Positions 58,128 through 64,000 of a stretch of 64,000 nt of DNA are shown piece by piece. A program made the position numbers and the translations under genes. The notes below the pieces were generated by a model that had not been told where the DNA came from, did not search any database, and saw only the letters and a program-made list of their open reading frames with translations. This stretch comes from Streptomyces sp. HM190 (GTDB taxonomy: Bacteria > Actinomycetota > Actinomycetes > Streptomycetales > Streptomycetaceae), in the NCBI RefSeq assembly GCF_009857135.1, contig NZ_CP047318.1:4030001-4094000 (forward strand), written 5' to 3'. The first letter of the stretch is position 1, and every line of letters starts with the position of its first letter.

Positions 58128-60578
58128 ATGAACCCCGTCCCGCCCGAGCCCTCGCCTCCCCCACGCAACGGCCCAAGCAACGGGAAGAGCGCGGGGAACG
58201 GCCGTCCCACGGCCACCGCGGCCCACCCCGGCGGCACCGACGACGTCGTCGCGCGGATCGACGCGGACATCGCCCAGAACGCCGTCGCGCTCCCTCCGGC
58301 CCTCTCCGACGCGCCTGTGATGCTCGCGGCGCGGAAGAATGGTGCCATGAGCCAGTCCAACGCCCAGGCACAGGTCCAGCACGCGCAGCCGTCCGTCGGC
58401 TCCATAGCCGCGCACCGCCCCCACACGGTGGCCGCGGTCGTCTCCGATCTCGAACCCGACATGGACGCCGACCTCGACGCCTACGAGGAGGCGCCGTACG
58501 ACGGCGACCGCCTGCCGCAGAACCGCTTCCTCGACCGGGAGCGCAGCTGGCTCGCCTTCAACGAGCGCGTTCTGGAACTCGCCGAGGACCCGAACACGCC
58601 CCTGCTGGAGCGGGCCAAGTTCCTCGCGATCTTCGCCAGCAACCTGGACGAGTTCTTCATGGTCCGGGTGGCCGGTCTGAAGCGCCGTATCGCCACCGGC
58701 GTCGCCACCAGGTCCGCCTCCGGTCTCCAGCCCCGCGAGGTGCTGGAGATGATCTGGGCCCGCTCGCGTGAGCTGATGGCGCGGCACGCCGCCTGCTTCC
58801 ACGAGGACATCGCCCCGGCACTCGCCGAGGAGGGCATCCACGTGGTCCGCTGGGGGGAGCTGACCGAGAAGGAGCAGGCCCGCCTGTTCACGCTCTTCCG
58901 GCACCAGATCTTCCCCGTCCTCACCCCCCTCGCCGTGGACCCGGCGCACCCCTTCCCGTACATCTCGGGCCTGTCGCTGAACCTGGCCGTGGTCGTCCGC
59001 AACCCGGTCTCCGGCCACCGGCACTTCGCCCGTGTGAAGGTCCCGCCGCTGCTCTCCCGCTTCCTGGAGGCGTCCCCCAGCCGCTACGTCCCCATCGAGG
59101 ACGTGATCGCGGCCCACCTGGAGGAGCTGTTCCCGGGCATGGAGGTGCTGGAGCACCACGCCTTCCGCCTCACCCGCAACGAGGACCTGGAGGTCGAGGA
59201 GGACGACGCGGAGAACCTCCTGCAGGCCCTGGAGAAGGAACTCATGCGGCGCCGCTTCGGGCCGCCGGTGCGCCTGGAGGTCGAGGAGTCCATCGACCGG
59301 TACGTCCTCGACCTGCTGGTCCGCGAGCTGAAGATCTCCGAGGCCGAGGTGTACCCGCTGCCGGGCCCCCTGGACCTCACCGGCCTCTTCGGCATCGGCG
59401 CCCTCGACCGGCCCGAGCTGAAGTACCCGAAGTTCATCGCCGGCACCCACCGCGACCTCGCCGAGGTCGAGTCCGCGTCGCCGCCCGACATCTTCGCCGC
59501 CCTGCGCGAGCGGGACGTCCTGCTGCACCACCCGTACGACAGCTTCTCCACCTCCGTGCAGGCGTTCCTGGAGCAGGCGGCCGCCGACCCGGACGTCCTC
59601 GCGATCAAGCAGACCCTGTACCGGACCTCCGGCGACTCCCCGATCGTGGACGCCCTGATCGACGCGGCCGAGTCCGGCAAGCAGGTCCTCGTCCTGGTCG
59701 AGATCAAGGCCCGCTTCGACGAGCAGGCCAACATCAAGTGGGCCCGCAAGCTGGAGGAGGCGGGCTGCCACGTCGTGTACGGCCTGGTCGGCCTCAAGAC
59801 CCACTGCAAGCTGTCCCTGGTGGTCCGCCAGGAGGGCGAGACCCTGCGCCGCTACAGCCACGTCGGCACGGGCAACTACCACCCGAAGACGGCCCGCCTC
59901 TACGAGGACCTCGGCCTGCTCACCGCCGACCAGCAGGTCGGCGCGGACCTCTCCGACCTGTTCAACCGCCTCTCCGGCTACTCCCGCCGCGAGACGTACC
60001 GCAGGCTCCTGGTCGCCCCCAAGTCCCTGCGCGACGGCCTGATCGCCCGCGTCAACAAGGAGGTCCAGCACCACCGCGCCGGACGTCCCGCCTACGTCCG
60101 CATCAAGGTCAACTCGATGGTCGACGAGGCCCTGATCGACGCCTGCTACCGGGCCTCGCAGGCCGGGGTGCCCGTCGACATCTGGGTGCGCGGCATCTGC
60201 GCGGTACGGCCCGGCGTCCCCGGCCTCTCGGAGAACGTCCGCGTCCGCTCCGTCCTCGGCCGCTTCCTGGAGCACTCCCGGATCTTCGCCTTCGGCAACG
60301 GCGGCGAGCCCGAGGTGTGGATCGGCAGCGCCGACATGATGCACCGCAACCTCGACCGCCGGATCGAGGCCCTCGTACGAGTCACCGACCCGGCGCACCG
60401 GGCGGCCCTCAACCGCCTGCTGGAGACCGGTATGTCCGACACGACCTCCTCCTGGCACCTGGGCCCCGACGGCGAGTGGACCCGGCACTCGACCGACACG
60501 GACGGCCAGCCCCTGCGCAACGTCCAGGAGATGCTCATTGACGCCCGGAGGCGCCGGCGTGGCACAGCAACACCTTGA
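58128..60578 (+). CDS. ppk: Polyphosphate kinase
   Basis: An 816-residue enzyme making and degrading polyphosphate with ATP. The core starts at about residue 125 (RFLDRERSWLAFNERVLELA) and includes the phosphohistidine motif YSHVGTGNYHPKTARLYEDL and LLVAPKSLRDGLI. The N-terminal 120 residues are disordered. ATG 58128 is used because codons up to 58347 keep strong G/C at third positions; MSQSN at 58347 is the alternative start and matches what I recall of homologs. A PHO box in front was looked for but not seen. Confidence 0.93.
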   Translation: MNPVPPEPSPPPRNGPSNGKSAGNGRPTATAAHPGGTDDVVARIDADIAQNAVALPPALSDAPVMLAARKNGAMSQSNAQAQVQHAQPSVGSIAAHRPHTVAAVVSDLEPDMDADLDAYEEAPYDGDRLPQNRFLDRERSWLAFNERVLELAEDPNTPLLERAKFLAIFASNLDEFFMVRVAGLKRRIATGVATRSASGLQPREVLEMIWARSRELMARHAACFHEDIAPALAEEGIHVVRWGELTEKEQARLFTLFRHQIFPVLTPLAVDPAHPFPYISGLSLNLAVVVRNPVSGHRHFARVKVPPLLSRFLEASPSRYVPIEDVIAAHLEELFPGMEVLEHHAFRLTRNEDLEVEEDDAENLLQALEKELMRRRFGPPVRLEVEESIDRYVLDLLVRELKISEAEVYPLPGPLDLTGLFGIGALDRPELKYPKFIAGTHRDLAEVESASPPDIFAALRERDVLLHHPYDSFSTSVQAFLEQAAADPDVLAIKQTLYRTSGDSPIVDALIDAAESGKQVLVLVEIKARFDEQANIKWARKLEEAGCHVVYGLVGLKTHCKLSLVVRQEGETLRRYSHVGTGNYHPKTARLYEDLGLLTADQQVGADLSDLFNRLSGYSRRETYRRLLVAPKSLRDGLIARVNKEVQHHRAGRPAYVRIKVNSMVDEALIDACYRASQAGVPVDIWVRGICAVRPGVPGLSENVRVRSVLGRFLEHSRIFAFGNGGEPEVWIGSADMMHRNLDRRIEALVRVTDPAHRAALNRLLETGMSDTTSSWHLGPDGEWTRHSTDTDGQPLRNVQEMLIDARRRRRGTATP

Positions 60579-61659
60579 CCCCAGGAACTCCACGGCCGTC
60601 ACCGCCGAGGCCCTCGCCGGCTATCTGCGGAGCCAGGCCACCGAGTTCCTCCGCGCGCTGCGCACCCACCGGGAGACCGGTGGGGGCGGCGGGGGCGCCC
60701 CCGCGCGAGCGCAGCCGAGAACGGGGGAGTCCGGAGCCGAGGAGTCGGCCGACGCGGCGCTCGCCCTGCGCCGCTCGGCCCGCCGCATCAGTGGCACCCT
60801 CCACACCTTCCGCCCCCTGCTCGACGCCGACTGGTCGGAGTCCCTCCGCCCCGAACTGGCCTGGCTGTCGGGCACCCTGGGCCGCGAGCACGCCTACGCC
60901 GCCCGGCTGGACCGCCTGGTGCTGGCCCTCAACCGGCTCTCCGGAGCCGCCGCCGGACTGCCCGCCCAGACCGGCGCCACCGTGGCGGGCCGCACCGCCG
61001 GGGCGGAACGGGCGGGACCCGCCACCCCCGACCGCGGCAACCTCACCATCGGCGCCGCGAAGGCGGGCGCCCTCCTCGACCGCCAGCTCACCCTCGCCCG
61101 CACCCGGGCCCACTCGGCGGCCCTCCAGGCGCTCGGCTCCTCCCGCTTCCACGCCGTCGCCGACAGCGTCGCCGTCCTCGCCAGCGAGGTCCCCCTCACC
61201 CCCACCGCGTCCGCCCTGGACCTGCGCCCCCTGGCCGCGGCCGCCCACGACCGCCTCCGCGACGCCGTCGCCGGTCTCCCCCTGCTGACCGCCGGCCACC
61301 CCTACAACGCCGAGGCCCTCGTCCACGGCCTGTCCCCCGACACCGCCCCCCACCCCCAGGACGCCCCCTGGCACCAGGTGCGGCTCCTGCTGCGCCTCCA
61401 CCGCTACGCCCTGGAGGTCCTCCACCCCCGGGCGGTCCCCGTGGACGTACGACTCCTCGCCGCCGGTGAGGCCCTCAACCGCCACCGCGACGCCTCCGAG
61501 GCGGCAGCCGCCGCGGCCGCCGCCGCCCGCACCCCCCGGATCGCCCCCGCCACCGCCTACGCCCTCGGTGTCCTGCACGCCGACCAGCGGCACGAGGTCG
61601 AGGCGGCCCGCTTCGCGTTCCAGCAGTCCTGGCAGAAGGAGAAGGTGAGCACGTCATGA
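60559..61659 (+). CDS. CHAD-domain protein
   Basis: A 366-residue helical protein of the CHAD family, which binds polyphosphate through rows of conserved basic residues (Arg/His such as RRSARRISGTLHTFRPLLD and HQVRLLLRLHRYALEVL). It is encoded in the ppk operon: GTG 60559 has GGAGG upstream and overlaps ppk by 20 bases. The linker near residue 50 is Gly-rich and insert-like. Confidence 0.9.
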   Translation: MAQQHLDPRNSTAVTAEALAGYLRSQATEFLRALRTHRETGGGGGGAPARAQPRTGESGAEESADAALALRRSARRISGTLHTFRPLLDADWSESLRPELAWLSGTLGREHAYAARLDRLVLALNRLSGAAAGLPAQTGATVAGRTAGAERAGPATPDRGNLTIGAAKAGALLDRQLTLARTRAHSAALQALGSSRFHAVADSVAVLASEVPLTPTASALDLRPLAAAAHDRLRDAVAGLPLLTAGHPYNAEALVHGLSPDTAPHPQDAPWHQVRLLLRLHRYALEVLHPRAVPVDVRLLAAGEALNRHRDASEAAAAAAAAARTPRIAPATAYALGVLHADQRHEVEAARFAFQQSWQKEKVSTS

Positions 61660-62069
61660 GCGACGACGTCATCCACGCGGCGGGCTGCGTCCTGTGGCGC
61701 CGCTCCCCGGCCGCCGGGGCACTGGAGATCTGTCTGGTCCACCGGCCCAAGTACGACGACTGGTCGCACCCCAAAGGCAAGTTGAAGCGCGACGAGACCC
61801 CGCTCGACGGCGCGCTGCGCGAGGTCGAGGAGGAGACCGGTTACCGCTGCGAGCCCGGACCACGCCTGCCCTCGACCCACTACTTCGTGGGCGGACGCGC
61901 CAAGCGGGTCAGCTACTGGGCCGCCGAGGCGACCTCCGGCTCCTTCACCCCCGGCCGCGAGGTGGACCGCCTGCTCTGGCTGGACCCGGCCGCAGCCCGC
62001 GCCCGCCTCACCCAGCCCCGCGACCGGGAACTGGTCGACGAGTTCCTGGCCACCCTGCGCCTGGCCTGA
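61656..62069 (+). CDS. Nudix hydrolase
   Basis: A 137-residue pyrophosphohydrolase with a complete nudix box GKLKRDETPLDGALREVEEE TG (G-X5-E-X7-R-E-U-X-E-E-X-G-U; about residues 41-63). The gene overlaps the CHAD gene by ATGA. The combination with ppk and CHAD suggests a role in (p)ppGpp/inositol-phosphate-type or diadenosine polyphosphate turnover (inference). Confidence 0.93.
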   Translation: MSDDVIHAAGCVLWRRSPAAGALEICLVHRPKYDDWSHPKGKLKRDETPLDGALREVEEETGYRCEPGPRLPSTHYFVGGRAKRVSYWAAEATSGSFTPGREVDRLLWLDPAAARARLTQPRDRELVDEFLATLRLA

Positions 62070-62087
62070 CCCCGGCCCGGCCGCCCC

Positions 62088-62252
62088 TCACCCCTCGCCG
62101 GTGTGCCCCTCGGCATCGGTGCGGGCCAGGCTGCGGGCCCGGCGCGCCGGGCCGCGCCATCCGCAGGTGCAGCGGGCCACGCAGAAACGGCCCTGTTCGA
62201 CGGTCGTCGTGCGGTGCTCCTGCGGTAATACCGCCTCGTCGTGCTGTGCCAC
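62088..62252 (-). CDS. Small Cys-rich protein with a TTA codon
   Basis: A 54-residue protein on the minus strand, convergent with the nudix gene: VAQHDEAVLPQEHRTT then TVEQGRFCVARCTCGWRGPA and an Arg-rich end. Three cysteines in C-X3-C-X-C with Trp form a compact zinc-ribbon-like core seen in small Streptomyces proteins (from memory). Codon 9 is TTA (Leu), the codon that depends on the bldA tRNA. GTG 62252 follows TAACGT (62259-62264) by six bases, so the message would be leaderless. Confidence 0.7.
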   Translation of the reverse strand: MAQHDEAVLPQEHRTTTVEQGRFCVARCTCGWRGPARRARSLARTDAEGHTGEG

Positions 62253-62397
62253 ACGGTGACGTTACCCAAGCAAGGTGAACGTCTCACCGGCTCCCGTCCC
62301 GCACGTGCCGGAGGCATCCGCGTGACGACCGCCCCTACCCGTCGTTAACCGGACGACAGCAGGACCCGGTACGGACCGGCCAGGGGGTTTGCGGGCG

Positions 62398-63222
62398 ATG
62401 GTGACGCGGCGGCACAGCACGGCGGGCTCGGTGGTCGTCGCGGCGGGACTCCTGGTGTCCCCCCTGGGCTGCGGCCCCGGCACCCCCGGCGACGACGCCG
62501 CCCCCGCCGACCCCGTCGACCTCCTGCACCGCGCCGCCCCCACCCTCGTCCGCGCGGGCAGCTCCAAGGCCCGCACCGAGATGGAGATGGCCACCGGCGG
62601 CACCCGCGTCACCATCCACGGCGAGGGCGTCTACGACTACGGGCGCCGGCTCGGCCGGCTGAAGGTGCTGCTGCCGCAGGACCCGGCCGGGCTCAGCGAG
62701 CACCGCCCCATCACCGAACTCCTCGCCCCCGGCGCGCTGTTCATGAAGAACCGGGGCGCGGGCGTCCCCGCCGACAAATGGGTCCGCGTCGACACCGGCA
62801 CCCTCTCCGACGGCAACCTGGTCACCGGCGGCGCCACCGACCCGTTCGCCGCCGCCGAGGTGCTGCGCGGCACCCGCTCCGCGACCTACGTCGGGCGGAG
62901 CGAGGTCGACGGCACCCCCGTGCGCCACTACCGCGGCACCGCCGACCTCACCGCCGCCTCCCGCGCCGCCTCCGAGGGCAACCGGGCCGCGCTGCGCGCC
63001 GCGGCCCGCGGGTTCGCCACCGCCACGGTCCCCTTCGACGCGTACCTCGACGACGCGGGCCGGATCCGCAAGGTCCGCCACCGGTTCAGCTTCGTCAACG
63101 GCCGGCAGCAGGACACGGTGGACGTCGCCTCCACGACCCTGCTGTACGACTTCGGCGTCCACGTCGCCGTACGGCTGCCGCGGCCGGAGGACATCTACGC
63201 CGGGAAGATCGCCGAGGACTAG
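62398..63222 (+). CDS. LppX/LprG-like lipoprotein
   Basis: A 274-residue lipoprotein with a signal peptide ending in a slightly atypical lipobox PLGC (about residue 28). The mature part resembles LppX/LprG and LolA-type beta-sheet lipid carriers (repeated strands; GVYDYGRRLGRLKVLLPQDP, YRGTADLTAASR). Lipid transport is an inference. ATG 62398 follows CAGGGGG. In S. coelicolor the phosphate pst genes lie near this position (from memory); they are absent here. Confidence 0.83.
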   Translation: MVTRRHSTAGSVVVAAGLLVSPLGCGPGTPGDDAAPADPVDLLHRAAPTLVRAGSSKARTEMEMATGGTRVTIHGEGVYDYGRRLGRLKVLLPQDPAGLSEHRPITELLAPGALFMKNRGAGVPADKWVRVDTGTLSDGNLVTGGATDPFAAAEVLRGTRSATYVGRSEVDGTPVRHYRGTADLTAASRAASEGNRAALRAAARGFATATVPFDAYLDDAGRIRKVRHRFSFVNGRQQDTVDVASTTLLYDFGVHVAVRLPRPEDIYAGKIAED

Positions 63223-63370
63223 AGGGCTCATGGGCTGTCGGCTGGCCCCGCGGCGCGGTCCGCGGGAGTCCCCGGGGGGCGGCGCGGGGGCCGGAAATGG
63301 TCCGTTGGTGCCATGCGCGGCCGTGGGCCGCTGCCTACCCTAGGAAGTCGGTGACGGCGGAGAAGAGGTG

Positions 63371-63547
63371 ATGCGCGTGGCTCCGGCAGGTGGTACCGCG
63401 GTCCATGACCACGTGGCCCTCGCCGAGATCGAGCTCTGCGGTGAACTCATCATCGCCGCCTCGGCCACCGAAGGGGACCGCCTCAGCCCCGACCGCATCG
63501 ACGAGGTCCTCCGCGTCGGGGAGGAACGCGCCCAGGACGCCCCCTGA
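63371..63547 (+). CDS. Conserved small protein beside csoR
   Basis: A 58-residue protein: MRVAPAGGTAVHDHVALAEI, then ELCGELIIAASATEGDRLSP and a helical end. GGAGAAGAGG lies upstream of the ATG and TACCCT (63336-63341) gives a -10. I recall similar small proteins at this position in Streptomyces, without a known function. Confidence 0.7.
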   Translation: MRVAPAGGTAVHDHVALAEIELCGELIIAASATEGDRLSPDRIDEVLRVGEERAQDAP

Positions 63548-63668
63548 CCCACCGCCCCCGGCGCACCGCCCCCGGACCTGCGGGCGGCCACCGCCCGGCA
63601 CGGCACGGGGGCCGTCGAGCACGCGGGCGGTGGCCGGAATTCGATCACCGGGACGGGCGGGCCGACGC

Positions 63669-63986
63669 TCAGGTCCGCAGCAGCCGGCCGATCGCCTTGG
63701 TGGCCTCCTCCACCTTCGCGTCGACCTCGGTGCCCCCCTTGAGGGCCGCGTCGGCGACGCAGTGCCGCAGGTGCTCCTCCAGCAGCTGCAGCGCGAAGGA
63801 CTGCAGGGCCTTGGTGGAGGCGGAGACCTGCGTGAGTATGTCGATGCAGTAGACGTCCTCGTCGACCATCCGCTGGAGCCCACGGATCTGGCCCTCGATG
63901 CGCCTCAGTCGCTTGAGATGCTCGTCCTTCTGCTGGTGATACCCATGGATTCCATGATCGTGGTCGGTCACGACCGTCGGCTCCAC
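63669..63986 (-). CDS. csoR: CsoR copper-sensing repressor (5' end may lie outside the window)
   Basis: At least 105 residues of the CsoR/RcnR family: the antiparallel four-helix fold with KRLRRIEGQIRGLQRMVDED, copper ligands Cys in DVYCIDIL and His-Cys in HLRHCVADA. Copper binding releases it from promoters of efflux genes (known). A GTG at 63986 starts the track protein, but homologs have 15 or more extra residues upstream and the frame remains open to the window edge, so the true start is probably beyond 64000. Confidence 0.93.
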   Translation of the reverse strand: MEPTVVTDHDHGIHGYHQQKDEHLKRLRRIEGQIRGLQRMVDEDVYCIDILTQVSASTKALQSFALQLLEEHLRHCVADAALKGGTEVDAKVEEATKAIGRLLRT

Positions 63987-64000
63987 GGTGTCCGCGACGG

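Overview
This is a chromosomal window from a high-GC Gram-positive bacterium, almost certainly a Streptomyces. The signs are strong G/C bias at third codon positions, a complete set of actinomycete hallmark genes (mshA and mshD for mycothiol, carD, phoRP/phoU, the devA/devB/devE regulators of aerial growth, the c-di-GMP-responsive anti-sigma factor rsiG, the nickel regulator nur, glnR, csoR), frequent GTG starts, and many leaderless promoters of the form TANNNT followed by 6-7 bases and the start codon. From memory, the gene order follows the part of the S. coelicolor chromosome running from carD down to csoR; this was not checked by alignment.

Layout. 0-5 kb: carD, a lipoprotein, and the divergent phoRP / phoU phosphate regulon controllers with a PHO-box-like triple repeat. 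5-20 kb: a Cys-rich metallothionein-like peptide, an acetyltransferase, gpmA, an MFS exporter, a YbjN protein, mshA, a methyltransferase, an NlpC/P60 hydrolase, a PP2C phosphatase/receiver protein, an HBHA-like protein and an XRE regulator with its own palindrome. 18-28 kb: a decayed Clp_N gene, an MFS transporter, a Ddn-hemerythrin fusion, a HelD-type RNA-polymerase helicase beside a TetR regulator, and a protein with two tandem aminoglycoside-phosphotransferase-type kinase domains. 27-31 kb: devB-devA, a small membrane protein and devE; devA and devE share a duplicated upstream control region. 31-44 kb: an Eis-type acetyltransferase, asparaginase, an ABC-binding-protein remnant, rsiG, dtd, ygfZ-nur, a nitrobindin-like protein, a sulfur cluster (leader peptide, thiosulfate sulfurtransferase, DUF1416), LmeA-like DUF2993, a MoaD/ThiS protein and an alpha/beta hydrolase. 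44-53 kb: glnR with a terminator-like hairpin in its leader, a LacI regulator, an HtrA-type protease with a two-component system, an AraC/GyrI regulator and a secreted 5'-nucleotidase. 53-64 kb: mshD, a GntR(YtrA)-ABC transporter operon with a perfect 15-bp operator palindrome, the polyphosphate operon ppk-CHAD-nudix, a TTA-codon small Cys-rich protein, a lipoprotein and csoR.

How it fits together. Phosphate control frames the window (PhoRP and PhoU at one end; secreted nucleotidase, polyphosphate kinase, CHAD and nudix at the other). Redox and thiol chemistry recurs (mshA, mshD, sulfurtransferase, nur, csoR, metallothionein-like peptide), as do developmental switches (devABE, rsiG, a TTA-containing gene).

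The most distinctive features are the devA/devE duplicated operator region, the glnR leader hairpin, a probable cysteine-attenuation leader peptide, the tandem double kinase, the ABC ATPase with fourteen GACAGC repeats, and an unusual density of short tandem repeats both between and inside genes. I saw no rRNA, tRNA, CRISPR array, insertion sequence or phage genes.
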